This document shows, piece after piece, positions 1 through 8,504 of a stretch of 64,000 nucleotides of DNA (its first letter is position 1; every line of letters begins with the position of its first letter). This stretch comes from SP197 sp965242595 (lineage in GTDB: Bacteria; Pseudomonadota; Alphaproteobacteria; SP197). The stretch covers positions 992,001 through 1,056,000 of the forward strand of contig OZ251464.1 of assembly GCA_965242595.1 (NCBI GenBank), in the 5' to 3' direction. The notes below the pieces were generated by a model, which was not told the DNA's origin, searched no databases, and saw nothing but the letters and a program-made list of their open reading frames with translations. A program made the position numbers and the translations under genes.

Positions 1-967
1 CGCATTGATACTGAACGAACCCCGCCCGGCCATAAAGGCGGTTCCATGCCCCGATGCCGTCCAGGGGAAAGAAAAACGGATCGAAATGAACCACCCGCGC
101 CCCGCCGCGCATCCCGCCATAACGGTAATACAGCTCGTTGAAGGCGGCGATGGAAACGCGGTTCAGCAGCACCCCGGGCGCCGCAATCGGAACCGACAGC
201 CGCGCGCCAGCCGCCGCCGGGCGCAGCGCCTCGCGCGCCAATTGCGGCCCCAGCGCGCCCAGTTCCAGAAATTCCCCCTGCGTCGCCAGGGCGCGGCCCA
301 GGCGCCTGCCGCGCGCCAGACAGTCGATCCAGGCCACGCTGAAAGGCCGCCCCGCCGCCGCCTCGAACCAGGCCATGGTTTCGTCCAGATCCCGCGTGGC
401 CTGCGTTTCGGCCCGCACGAAAGCGGTCTCGATCGGCTTCAGCCGAAAACGCGCCGAAACAACGATGCCGGTCAGCCCCATGCCGCCCAGGGTGGCGCGA
501 AAAAGATCGCCATTGCAGGATCGGGAACAGAGCCGCATCTCCCCATCCGCCGTCGCCAGGGTCAACGATTCCACATGGGCGCCGAACGATCCGTCGCGAT
601 GGTGGTTCTTGCCGTGAACATCGGCGGCGATCATGCCCCCCACGGTCACGAACTTCGTTCCCGGAACCACCGGCGGAAACCACCCTCGCGGCACGAAAGT
701 CTCCAATATATCGGCCAGCAACACCCCCGCTTCACAGCTCAAAAACCCGCTTTCGGGGTCGAACCCCTGCATCCGGTCCATCTTCAGCATGGAAACCGTC
801 ATTTCCGGGTTCAGCGCCGCGTCGCCATAGGCGCGCCCATTGCCGCGCGCGATCAGGGTTCCGCCCCCGGCAAGCAGGCCGCCCACGGCGCCGGCGTCGT
901 GAAGCCGCGCCATCCGGCAGGAGAGCACCGGATAACGTCCCCACCCGGAAAGCTTCACGCCGCCCAT
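1..967 (-). CDS. DprE1-type FAD-binding oxidase, C-terminus outside window
   Basis: Partial gene: the first ~322 residues are visible and the C-terminal part lies beyond base 1. I chose ATG 967 (MGGVKLSGWGRYPV); a stop lies eight codons upstream in frame. The protein has the vanillyl-alcohol-oxidase-type FAD fold. GWGRYP near the start, RGNGRAYGDAAL around residue 45 and GTKFVTVGGMIAADVHGKNH around 105-125 are the signature of decaprenylphosphoryl-ribose 2'-oxidase (DprE1). That enzyme oxidises C2 of polyprenyl-phosphoryl-ribose on the way to polyprenyl-phosphoryl-arabinose. It is the last visible gene of the minus-strand polysaccharide operon, 75 bases after the UbiA-type transferase expected to make its substrate. 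A DprE2-like reductase would be expected next, outside the window. Assignment to family is firm; the substrate is inferred from context. Confidence 0.85.
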   Translation of the reverse strand, partial: MGGVKLSGWGRYPVLSCRMARLHDAGAVGGLLAGGGTLIARGNGRAYGDAALNPEMTVSMLKMDRMQGFDPESGFLSCEAGVLLADILETFVPRGWFPPVVPGTKFVTVGGMIAADVHGKNHHRDGSFGAHVESLTLATADGEMRLCSRSCNGDLFRATLGGMGLTGIVVSARFRLKPIETAFVRAETQATRDLDETMAWFEAAAGRPFSVAWIDCLARGRRLGRALATQGEFLELGALGPQLAREALRPAAAGARLSVPIAAPGVLLNRVSIAAFNELYYRYGGMRGGARVVHFDPFFFPLDGIGAWNRLYGRAGFVQYQC

Positions 968-1041
968 TCCCGCCACCCGAACCGCCGCTCACGGCCAGCA
1001 GCCTGCGCCACCCCAACCGTCATCGCCATCCCCGCAACCCG

Positions 1042-2493
1042 TCACAAGGCGGCGACGAAGGCGGCCGCGATGGCGCCGCCTGCCAGCCAGGCGGCGCGGT
1101 CGCGCAATGCGAACACCACCGGGTCGTCGATCTTTCCGCGATTGGCCAGCAACAATATCCGCCCCAGCCAATAGACCAGCGGCGGCAAGGCCAGCCACAG
1201 AAACACCGGCCGCTCATAAAGCCCGCTCGCCCCGGGGCCGCTCGCATACAGGGCGAACACCACCAGCGCGGCAAAGCCGCTGGCGGCGCCGATGGCCGCG
1301 ATCGCCGGCAGATCGTCCACCCGATAGGCCCGCCCCCCCGCCGCGTCCCGGCTGCTTTCGTGCATGGCGCGCAGTTCGGCTAGGCGCTTGGCAACCGCCA
1401 GGGCCAGGAAAAAGAACATGAAAAAGGCCAGAAACCAGGGCGAAAGCGGGATGGAAACCGCAACCGCCCCGGCCATCACCCGCCCTGCATACAGCATCGA
1501 GAGGGTCACGACATCGATGAACATCTTGCGTTTCAGCCACAGCGAATAGGCGAACGTGGCCGCCAGATAGAGCAGGGCGGCCATCCCCGCCCACGCCGAA
1601 AGCGAAAAGGCCACCGCCAGCCCACCCGCCATCGCCGCCGCCGCCAGCCCCAGCGCCGGTAATGGCGCCACCTTTCCCGCCGCCAGCGGCCGCCGCCGCT
1701 TGCTCCCATGTTGGCGGTCATGGGGCAAATCCAGCAGGTCGTTCAGCACATAGCTGCCCGACGCCAGGGCGCAAAAGGCGGCGAACAGCAGCGCCACCGT
1801 CGCCCAGCTCGCCGCCCCGGTCTCATGCGCGGCAACCAGGGGCACGAACACCAGCGCGTTCTTCACCCACTGATGCGGGCGCAAAGCCTGAAGCCAATCC
1901 ACCCACCGCCCGCCGCGCCCGGGAAGCAGCTTCACCTCGCCGCCCAACCTGCGCAGCCTCCCTTCCAGGCGCTGGGAAAGCCCCACCCCGATGGCCAGCC
2001 GCGCCCGCTTCCACACCGCCAGGTCGCGGCGCTCATTGCCGATATAGTCGAACCCGCCTGCGCCGAATCGTTCCACCAGCAGCGCCGCCTTGGCGTGGCC
2101 CACCAGATTGGTGCGCCCATCGGAGGCGAAATGGCCCGTGGCCCCCACCGCATCCGCCAGTGGCCCCACAACCCCCTCGTCCGACCCCGACGCCAGCCAC
2201 ACCTCGCGCCCCTGGGCGCGCCCGGCGTCGATCTCCTCCACCACCGCCGGGTTCAAAACCAGCGTCGCCGGCGGCAACGCCACCTCGCCGGCAACCCTGC
2301 GCTTGAACCCCGCCCTGCCGCCCCGCAGCAGCCACCAGGGAAAGGCCAGCGCCCGCAGCGGCGCCACCGCCACCAGCCGAACAGCGCCCTCCATCGCCAG
2401 GTCGCCGGCAACCAGCGTGCCATCGACATCGACCACCAGCGGCCCCGCGCATGGCCGCATCCTGTCGGCCGGGGAAGGAAAGGCGGCAGCCAT
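1042..2493 (-). CDS. HAD-UbiA fusion, probable polyprenyl-phosphate phosphoribosyltransferase
   Basis: 483 residues. Residues ~18-195 are a HAD-superfamily phosphatase-like domain with motif I VVDVDGTLVAGD. Residues ~200-483 are a multi-spanning UbiA prenyltransferase domain beginning LRPHQWVKNALVFVPL, with the first Asp-rich motif NDLLDLPHDRQHGSKRRRP. UbiA proteins with the HPHQW-VKN-type start are the family of mycobacterial DPPR synthase (Rv3806c), which joins phosphoribosyl pyrophosphate to a polyprenyl phosphate. The fused HAD domain could remove the 5-phosphate from the product; that is inference. The DprE1-type gene follows by 75 bases. The upstream gene of the operon ends 2.4 kb away because an island has been inserted before this start codon. 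A near copy of the first ~10 codons and leader lies at 4786-4875. Confidence 0.85.
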   Translation of the reverse strand: MAAAFPSPADRMRPCAGPLVVDVDGTLVAGDLAMEGAVRLVAVAPLRALAFPWWLLRGGRAGFKRRVAGEVALPPATLVLNPAVVEEIDAGRAQGREVWLASGSDEGVVGPLADAVGATGHFASDGRTNLVGHAKAALLVERFGAGGFDYIGNERRDLAVWKRARLAIGVGLSQRLEGRLRRLGGEVKLLPGRGGRWVDWLQALRPHQWVKNALVFVPLVAAHETGAASWATVALLFAAFCALASGSYVLNDLLDLPHDRQHGSKRRRPLAAGKVAPLPALGLAAAAMAGGLAVAFSLSAWAGMAALLYLAATFAYSLWLKRKMFIDVVTLSMLYAGRVMAGAVAVSIPLSPWFLAFFMFFFLALAVAKRLAELRAMHESSRDAAGGRAYRVDDLPAIAAIGAASGFAALVVFALYASGPGASGLYERPVFLWLALPPLVYWLGRILLLANRGKIDDPVVFALRDRAAWLAGGAIAAAFVAAL

Positions 2494-2540
2494 CGCCCCC
2501 CACCGCTAGCCGCAACGGCTCACAGCGTCAACCCGGCGCC
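2451..2540. repeat. 90-bp direct repeat, left copy (spans ubiA-like start codon)
   Basis: Compared by eye with 4786-4875 at a constant offset of 2335 bases, about 82 of 90 positions match without gaps. The core gtcggccggggaagg is identical, as is ccaccgctagccgcaacggct. This copy contains the first ~14 codons and leader of the HAD-UbiA gene. The two copies bracket the AT-richer island at 2.6-4.3 kb. Confidence 0.85.
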
Positions 2541-2565
2541 GCGCCTCCCCCCGCCCCTCAGCGTA

Positions 2566-2594
2566 TTGAATCTGTATAGGGCCTGGACTATCAT
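2566..2594 (+). promoter_or_regulatory. sigma-70-like promoter of the island genes
   Basis: A -35 element TTGAAT (2566-2571) and a -10 element TATCAT (2589-2594) are separated by 17 bases, about 50 bases before the first island gene at 2645. Consensus-type promoters of this quality are rare in the surrounding GC-rich DNA, which fits an imported unit carrying its own promoter. Confidence 0.5.
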
Positions 2595-2644
2595 GGCGAA
2601 TCGATATACACTCTCCCAGGTGAAAGCCGCACAGGGCCAGCGAG

Positions 2645-3346
2645 ATGACCACTCTTCCGGAATTTTCCGACATCGACGGTCAGATTATCGATGAGGTAGA
2701 AAAATGGTGGAAGGAACACCAGTCGCCACTCCTGTTAAGCCTCTTGGGAAGTTTCATTGATCGTGAAAAACTTGATCGAGCGAAATCGGAAAACACCACA
2801 TTAGGAAACTATATTGCTCACCATCTCTTAGATCGTGTTAGAGTGATATATCATAGCAGCAAACCTTCCGTGGCTGTCGTCATACCGAAAGAAATAGAAG
2901 AAGACGAAGGTAGCCTTTTTGAAAGAATACCGAAGGCAATGCATGATCGGGCAAGTGCTGGCCCCAGATTCCACCCCGCGTTATGGGCAGCCTTTCGGGT
3001 TCCATTAGATGAACCTATGGCTCGATACATCAGCACAAAGAAGCCAATTCGCTTTTTTGACGCTCCCTTTGGGGAATCACAGCCAGACCATTACAGAGAA
3101 ATAGGCCGGAAGTTCGTAGGCACTCCGGATTCCACACCGGATGAGATGCGGAAGAGGGTAGGTCAGTGGCTGGATGAAAACAAGCTCGATGCCACTCTCT
3201 TTCTTGCTGATCCCAAAGAAAAACCAACCTCCTTCCCATCTAAAGATTTGCTCAGCCACCTCCTTCTTTCTCTCGATTCGGACGATCTGCGCAGAATGTC
3301 CATACCCATGGACATCGTAAAGAAGTTGCGGCAGAAACCATTATGA
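2645..3346 (+). CDS. island protein A, unknown function
   Basis: 233 residues, soluble, no signal peptide or membrane segment. I do not recognise the family. Residues ~28-85 (LLLSLLGSFIDREKL ... LGNYIAHHLLDRVRVI ... VAVVIPKE) have the length and hydrophobic rhythm of a small winged-helix domain resembling OST-HTH/LOTUS modules; this is a weak resemblance only. A second segment (~155-233) ends PMDIVKKLRQKPL. Base composition is visibly AT-richer than neighbours and codons differ (AAA, GAA, TTA common), indicating acquisition from elsewhere. The stop overlaps the next start as ATGA, so the two genes are one translational unit. Confidence 0.75.
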   Translation: MTTLPEFSDIDGQIIDEVEKWWKEHQSPLLLSLLGSFIDREKLDRAKSENTTLGNYIAHHLLDRVRVIYHSSKPSVAVVIPKEIEEDEGSLFERIPKAMHDRASAGPRFHPALWAAFRVPLDEPMARYISTKKPIRFFDAPFGESQPDHYREIGRKFVGTPDSTPDEMRKRVGQWLDENKLDATLFLADPKEKPTSFPSKDLLSHLLLSLDSDDLRRMSIPMDIVKKLRQKPL

Positions 3347-4263
3347 GACCACCACTCGTCGTGCTTGCAGCAGGTATCCCAAAAGAACTTGGTGATAAGT
3401 TTATCCCGAAAATAAAGCGCCAAATGAATATCCCGCTAATATCGTGGCTTCCCCTTTGTTATCGCGATAACTATTCCGACCTCTATGCCGAGAAGCTATA
3501 TGGCAGGCTTGTGGAGGAATTAAAATCGGATTTCCCTGACTTCCTTTCTAAAAGAGCCACCCTCTTTCTTCTGTACATCGATAAGGGGGATGGAAGTGAA
3601 AAGGAGCTTATCGCAAGATTCGATGTAGAAGCGTTGATGTTGCCGTTATCCATTCAATATGGTGATTTCCCCACGAAACCGGGATCACCAAACGAAAAGC
3701 GCCGCACAGTTAACAGATTAGCCAAGGCAGCAGAGAAAACGATAAAATACGGATTGTATATCGCTTCGATGATCTCGGAAGAAATAAATAACCGTGATAA
3801 CAGAACGTGCTTGCTCCTTCCTCGTAAGAATTATGGGAAGCGCATCGGAAAAGTATTCGACTTCGTCCGCGAAGTTACATCGTCGAGTGCCTTACATCGG
3901 CGCAATACAGATAGCATAAGGGAGGAATTCGAAAAACGTTTGCGGCGCGTTTCTACTTCACTTGACGCCGTAAAGGAGAATGGTAGGACATATTTCGTGG
4001 GTCACAACGGACTCACATTCAAGAGTCCGAACAAAGCTGGATCTAGACACGGCTTGGCGCCAGGGTGGAATAACCCACATCACGAAGCATCCTGCGTCGT
4101 CCGAGGCAGAATGCGCTTCGGCTTATCTTACGATCCAAAATTCCATTACGATTGCGAACTTCTGTCTGGCATCGGGCGCCTGTTTCCCAGCTGTCATGGA
4201 CAAAAGAAAATTCCTGCAGGAAGAAATCATGTGAACATCGCGCCCAATGACAATATCAGATAA
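3343..4263 (+). CDS. island protein B, unknown function
   Basis: 306 residues, starting in an ATGA overlap with island protein A. No family recognised. The N-terminus (PLVVLAAGIPKELGDKFIP) and the central basic helices (~115-225) look like a soluble alpha/beta protein. The C-terminal ~80 residues are rich in His, Cys and Gly (SRHGLAPGWNNPHHEASC, then SYDPKFHYDCEL, ending HVNIAPNDNIR), which suggests a metal- or nucleic-acid-binding module. Composition is AT-rich like protein A. A strong terminator begins three bases after the stop, closing the two-gene cassette. Cargo of unknown role, possibly defence or toxin-related. Confidence 0.75.
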   Translation: MRPPLVVLAAGIPKELGDKFIPKIKRQMNIPLISWLPLCYRDNYSDLYAEKLYGRLVEELKSDFPDFLSKRATLFLLYIDKGDGSEKELIARFDVEALMLPLSIQYGDFPTKPGSPNEKRRTVNRLAKAAEKTIKYGLYIASMISEEINNRDNRTCLLLPRKNYGKRIGKVFDFVREVTSSSALHRRNTDSIREEFEKRLRRVSTSLDAVKENGRTYFVGHNGLTFKSPNKAGSRHGLAPGWNNPHHEASCVVRGRMRFGLSYDPKFHYDCELLSGIGRLFPSCHGQKKIPAGRNHVNIAPNDNIR

Positions 4264-4265
4264 AC

Positions 4266-4303
4266 AAGGAGCCACCATGGGTTATGGTGGCTCCTTTCGT
4301 TTC
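4266..4303 (+). terminator. Rho-independent terminator of the island
   Basis: A perfect 13-bp stem (aaggagccaccat, 4266-4278, with its complement at 4284-4296) closes a GGGTT loop and is followed by TCGTTTCG. It lies immediately after the stop of island protein B. Confidence 0.85.
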
Positions 4304-4894
4304 GGTCGCTGCAAATGTTAGCGATGGATGCGCAACTCCTCTCTATCGAGGTGATTACGTGCCTCCGACATAATCGATCAGAGGCGCATCTCACCTACAC
4401 GCCTTTAAGCCAAGATAGCTAACAAAGAGAGGACGTGCACGCCCAGGTCTTTGCTCTGGCCTCTTGACCACGCTCCCCGGATGGTTGCAACGAAAACCAG
4501 ACCCTGAGAACTCCGCAAAGGGATTCTCGACCCCAAACGGGATTCAATGGGATTCCGAATCCACGCGAAACAGAATGAATGTAGTCCCGTTCCCTGTGAA
4601 TGTCAAGTGCTTTTTCAGGTTCGCTGCTCTCCTGGCCAAACACCCGCATCCGAGCCCCGGGCGCAGCAGCGCCCCGTCGGCATCGGGCCGAACACCCCCG
4701 CCACCGCCCGACCTGCCACAGCCCTTTCGAGAAGGTGCCGGCAGCCTGGCACAGGCGACGACACCACCCCACCCCGCGAATGCAGATGGCCGGATCGTGT
4801 CGGCCGGGGAAGGGAAGGCGGCAACCATCGCCGCCCACCGCTAGCCGCAACGGCTTGCAGCGTCAAGCCGGCGCCCGCGCCCCCCGCGACCACC
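4304..4894. other. gene-free stretch with nested inverted repeats and second 90-bp repeat
   Basis: I see no convincing gene here. 4317-4423 can fold on itself: outer arms GTTAGC (4317-4322) and GCTAAC (4418-4423), inner arms GATGCGC (4327-4333) and GCGCATC (4384-4390). At 4520-4562 the motif GGGATTC occurs three times and the last copy forms the palindrome GGATTCCGAATCC (4550-4562). From about 4620 the composition returns to GC-rich. The right-hand 90-bp direct repeat occupies 4786-4875, next to the stop of the following minus-strand gene at 4895. Confidence 0.5.
4786..4875. repeat. 90-bp direct repeat, right copy (remnant of ubiA-like start)
   Basis: Partner of 2451-2540. On the minus strand it still encodes MVAAFPSPADTIRP, matching MAAAFPSPADRMRP at the start of the HAD-UbiA protein, after which the reading is unrelated. 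This is what a duplicated or cut-off gene start would look like. Confidence 0.85.
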
Positions 4895-7162
4895 TCAGGA
4901 ACCCCCCGCCTGTCGCCGCGCCAGCACCACGTGATCCAGCATGATATGGTCCCATTGCCAGTCATCGGTTTCGTTGTCGAACAGCTCCAGCTGCAAATCC
5001 TTGCCGGCAACCTCGCTCAGCGGATAAGCGACCCATGCGAACCGCTCGCTGTTCTCGCCGCGCCAGACCGCCACCTCCTCTCCATCGGCCAGCAACCGCG
5101 CCCCGACACCATCGCCCGCCCCACCGGCGATCAGGAACAAAAGATGCTGCCCGGCCTCTGCGACGAACACCGGCGAAAGCGCCGTTCCACTGCCATGGCC
5201 CGCCACGCGGAGATGGAACGTGGTCAGAAACCCCCTCCCTACATGGCCCCTGATCGGCGATTGGTATCTGTAAAACCTGTGCTGGCCGTGATTCGTGATC
5301 GCCTCGCCCGAAACCAGCCAACCGTCGAACCCATTCTCGAAGCTCGCCACCAGCCGCTCCCTGATATAGGCGTCTCCATCGAAGCTCTGCCGTTGAGCCA
5401 GCGTCTTGACGGTTCCAAGCGCCCGCACATCCCGCCCGGGAAAACTCTCGAAAACCCAGTCCCGATCCGTGGAATCGAACGGCATCCACAAATTCGGGCC
5501 GAACTTCACGCCATACTGAGCGAATCGAAGCGCCTGCCGCCCGCTGGACACCGGATGGTATATGGTAATATTAACTCCGCGCTCTTCCAGATACCCCGGC
5601 GGCGGTTCCCGGTCGTGAGCGATGATTCTCTCGTGATTGGGTCGCGTCACAGGATTGCGCGCCACGATGGCATCCGTCAAACCATGTGTGTCGATAACCC
5701 TCAGATCGGGCAGATAATAGAATTTGATTCCAAGCGCGCCCTCGGCCATCACCGCATCGTCGGGAAGGAACCCCCTCTCCATCGCCTCATAGGGCTTGAA
5801 CAATGCAATCCTGTTGTTGGCGAACTCCCGGTGCTCTGGAAGGCGTGCGGCAACGTTCTGTGGAATAGCTTGGCGCCGCAGGTCGTTGGAGATGGCAACC
5901 AGCATCGCCATCCCCGGCACGGCCAGCAACCATCCACTGTTGCTGTCGTCGATCTCGATATGCAGTTGGTGGATATATGTGCGCACCGTGGCGCCCTCGA
6001 ACAGCAGGCTGCCCTGAATCGCATTGCTATAGAACAGGATCGGTACGAACAGGACGATGGCGCATACCCGCGCGCGCATCGCCGAACGAAAAGGAATCCT
6101 CCCAACCCACGGCCACTCCGCAATCCTCTCGCCCAGCCGAGCCACCCCCACCGACGCGGGAACCGCCAGCAACGGCCAATAAAAGTCCAACGGCCGCCAC
6201 TCGAAATGATCCCCACCGACACGCATCGCATAGGCCATATGCGTCCCGACCAGGAGCAACACCAATGCCCATATCCCGTCGCGCGATACCCGCCAGAAAC
6301 TCCACATGGCGATAACGGCCAGAGGAATCAGCAGATACAACCCCGTCTCCAGCGCCGCCGCCCACAGATAGCGAAAGCCCGATTCATACCAGGGCCGGAC
6401 ATGTTTCGCATAATAGGTATTGGGCAGCCACTCGCCATAATAGCCATAGCGAAACAGGAAATGCGCCGCCACCAGCAACGCGAAGGGTGCCGCCAGCCAG
6501 GCCAGCCGTTGCCAGTCCGGCCGCAGGCTCCCCGTGTCCACCGCCCGCTGCCAATAGAGCCAGCCGCAACACAACATCGCGATCAGCGGCCCCTCCGGCC
6601 GCGTCAGTGCCGCCGCCGCCAGGCTGACCGACGCCACCGCCAACCCCCAGCGCCTGTCGCGATAGAGACTCAGCAACACTACCGCCAGGAGGACGAAAAA
6701 CGTGAATTGCCGCGTCTCCAGCCCACCCCCAGAGGTCCACACCGCGAAGGTCGCGCTGGAACACACCAGGCCGAGAGCCATCCATGCCACCAGCACCCTG
6801 TTCTCGGTCACGACCGGCGACGACGAAAGCTGCCTCACCCACCACAGCATCGCGCCGACGGTGCCGACGGTGAAAGCCACCGAGAGCCACGGCGCCGCCT
6901 GTTCCGGAGCGATCCCCGCCAGCCCCCATATCGCCGCCAGCTCCAGCACCCACAGAAAGTTGGAATACCCCTCGACATACTCCCCAGGGTTGAACACCAG
7001 ACCATGCCCCTCCAGCAGATTCCGCGCATAGCGAAAGCTGATAAAGGCATCGTCGCACAGAAACCACGCCACCGCGGAAAGCCAGCCCAGCACCACCAGC
7101 CATGGCAGGCACAGCAGCACCGCCCACGCATTCCGCAAGAGATTTCCCCCCATCGCTGGCAT
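4895..7162 (-). CDS. GT-C membrane glycosyltransferase, AftB-like
   Basis: About 755 residues from ATG 7162 (MPAMGGNLLRN); ATG 7153 is equally possible and the longer reading frame to 7267 would overlap the upstream gene. A first membrane segment is followed by the acidic loop FLCDDAFISFRYARN with HGLVFNPGEYVEGYSNFLW, then ~10 membrane segments, FRYGYYGEWLPNTYYAKH, MRVGGDHFEWRP and a periplasmic part containing LRVIDTHGLTD. This layout matches what I remember of actinobacterial AftB (terminal beta-1,2-arabinofuranosyltransferase using decaprenyl-phosphoryl-arabinose). The last ~150 residues form a Gly/Phe-rich beta-sandwich-like domain. It lies in the operon with UbiA and DprE1 homologues, which supports a polyprenyl-phosphoryl-pentose donor. 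Confidence 0.8.
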   Translation of the reverse strand: MPAMGGNLLRNAWAVLLCLPWLVVLGWLSAVAWFLCDDAFISFRYARNLLEGHGLVFNPGEYVEGYSNFLWVLELAAIWGLAGIAPEQAAPWLSVAFTVGTVGAMLWWVRQLSSSPVVTENRVLVAWMALGLVCSSATFAVWTSGGGLETRQFTFFVLLAVVLLSLYRDRRWGLAVASVSLAAAALTRPEGPLIAMLCCGWLYWQRAVDTGSLRPDWQRLAWLAAPFALLVAAHFLFRYGYYGEWLPNTYYAKHVRPWYESGFRYLWAAALETGLYLLIPLAVIAMWSFWRVSRDGIWALVLLLVGTHMAYAMRVGGDHFEWRPLDFYWPLLAVPASVGVARLGERIAEWPWVGRIPFRSAMRARVCAIVLFVPILFYSNAIQGSLLFEGATVRTYIHQLHIEIDDSNSGWLLAVPGMAMLVAISNDLRRQAIPQNVAARLPEHREFANNRIALFKPYEAMERGFLPDDAVMAEGALGIKFYYLPDLRVIDTHGLTDAIVARNPVTRPNHERIIAHDREPPPGYLEERGVNITIYHPVSSGRQALRFAQYGVKFGPNLWMPFDSTDRDWVFESFPGRDVRALGTVKTLAQRQSFDGDAYIRERLVASFENGFDGWLVSGEAITNHGQHRFYRYQSPIRGHVGRGFLTTFHLRVAGHGSGTALSPVFVAEAGQHLLFLIAGGAGDGVGARLLADGEEVAVWRGENSERFAWVAYPLSEVAGKDLQLELFDNETDDWQWDHIMLDHVVLARRQAGGS

Positions 7163-7181
7163 ATCGGAATCGCCCACCGCT

Positions 7182-8489
7182 CTAACCAAACCGCTTCGCC
7201 CCACGCCCCACCGCTTCGGCCAGCACCATCCGCCGGAACAATTCCAGCTTGCCCCCCTCGCTCGCATTCACGATCTCGCGCCCATCGGCGGCGAACATCG
7301 CCTTCGCCAGCGCATAATTGGCCAGTACCCGATCCAGCTTCGGATCCTTCCACGTCTTCCCCTTGCCGAAATAATCCGGGTGAAAATGGTTGGGATCGTC
7401 GCTCTTGGAGAGGATATGATTGCCCTTGCGCACGGAGTTTTCTGGAATCGTGTAGGAGAAATCCATGCCGATCAGTACCACCCGCGAAAAGCCCATCCAA
7501 TAGGCGAGTTGCAGATTGATGATCGTGACGCTCTGCCCACAATAGAGGCGTTGCACGGCGTCGGTCGAAAATCGCGGCAGGCACAGGGTTCCGGTGCTGC
7601 GGCCGTAGAATCCCATGTTCATGCGAAAGAACCCCACCCGCGCCCGGTCGATCTCGTCGTCGGTGAAGAAATTGCGATACAGGCTGGGAAACAGCTTGTA
7701 GCGACATTCGAACGCCTTGATGGCGGCGACATTCTCCTCGAACACCTTGTTGTCTTCCACCACATAATATGTCAGCGGCTCCGGCAGCCGCTCCCGCGCA
7801 TAGAAGATGCCGTTCACGCCCATCGTCGCCACCCCGGCCAGCAGGCTCAGATCGCTGGCGTTCAGGGAGGGGCCGTTGCCGATAATCACCACCGTTTCGC
7901 CCCGATGCTTGTCGCGCAGCGATTCCAGCAATGCAGTCGAGGCAAAATCCAGCGGCCCTTCTTCCCGCGCCAGGTTCCGGGCATGGCTGGCCCGGCCGCT
8001 GGACGGCTTTGCCTCCCGCCGCGCTTGCTCTGGCGCGGCTAGGGCCGGCCCCAGAACGGCGCCAGAGGCCTTTTCCGGCACCTCCATATCGGCCCTCCAG
8101 CCGGCATCGCAGGTGATCGCCTCGGTCTCGTTGCAGGGCAATCGCGCTTCGGCAACCCCCCCCTCCCATTCGATCACGACGCCCCCAGCCCCGGAAACCT
8201 CCGCCGCCAGCCTCGCTGTCGCCGGACCGAACGGCCGACACAACAACAGCCTGGCCGGGCACACCCGCCCGAACAGCAGGTGGTTGTAGGGAACCAGGGG
8301 AATATCGGCCCGCCGCCATGCCCGCGTGGCCCCCTGGTCGCCGCGCGCATAATCGGCATCGATAGCCACCGCATCCCACCCGCAGGCGCGCAGCCGGCGC
8401 ATGAACCCGGCCAGCTCGTGGACATCGGCACCCGTCTCCGCAACCACCGCCACATCGGGACGGGCCAGCAGCGCCCGGCAGTCCACCAT
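7182..8489 (-). CDS. DUF115-type protein of the polysaccharide operon
   Basis: 435 residues. The C-terminal half (from ~195) begins VVIIGNGPSLNASDLSLL and continues through ITIINLQLAYWMGFSRVVLIGMDFSY, the Rossmann-like core of the DUF115 / 6-hydroxymethylpterin-diphosphokinase MptE-like family often found in glycan loci. In this setting it is usually thought to be a sugar or glycan-modifying transferase. The N-terminal ~110 residues (VAVVAETGADVHELAGFMRRL) look like a separate alpha/beta domain, joined by an Ala/Glu-rich linker. It ends 20 bases before the AftB-like gene and starts 15 bases after the upstream fusion gene, so it is operonic. Substrate unknown. Confidence 0.75.
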   Translation of the reverse strand: MVDCRALLARPDVAVVAETGADVHELAGFMRRLRACGWDAVAIDADYARGDQGATRAWRRADIPLVPYNHLLFGRVCPARLLLCRPFGPATARLAAEVSGAGGVVIEWEGGVAEARLPCNETEAITCDAGWRADMEVPEKASGAVLGPALAAPEQARREAKPSSGRASHARNLAREEGPLDFASTALLESLRDKHRGETVVIIGNGPSLNASDLSLLAGVATMGVNGIFYARERLPEPLTYYVVEDNKVFEENVAAIKAFECRYKLFPSLYRNFFTDDEIDRARVGFFRMNMGFYGRSTGTLCLPRFSTDAVQRLYCGQSVTIINLQLAYWMGFSRVVLIGMDFSYTIPENSVRKGNHILSKSDDPNHFHPDYFGKGKTWKDPKLDRVLANYALAKAMFAADGREIVNASEGGKLELFRRMVLAEAVGRGAKRFG

Positions 8490-8504
8490 TGCCGCCCCCT
8501 CCTT

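Noticed and set aside
3980..4234. An 84-residue alternative frame inside the second island gene, suggesting a frameshift
   Set aside because: The main frame stays open to a stop directly before the terminator and ends in coherent sequence (HYDCELL, HVNIAPNDNIR). No break is needed.
4317..4423. Inverted-repeat structure considered as an integron attC site
   Set aside because: The ends read GTTAGC...GCTAAC, the reverse of the attC order (YAAC...GTTR), and no integrase is present.
2451..4875. Island considered as an insertion sequence
   Set aside because: No transposase-like protein is encoded, and the flanks are long direct repeats, not terminal inverted repeats with short target duplications.
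4547..7519. A 990-residue plus-strand open frame antisense to the AftB-like gene
   Set aside because: Same compositional shadow; the minus strand has clear membrane segments and family motifs.
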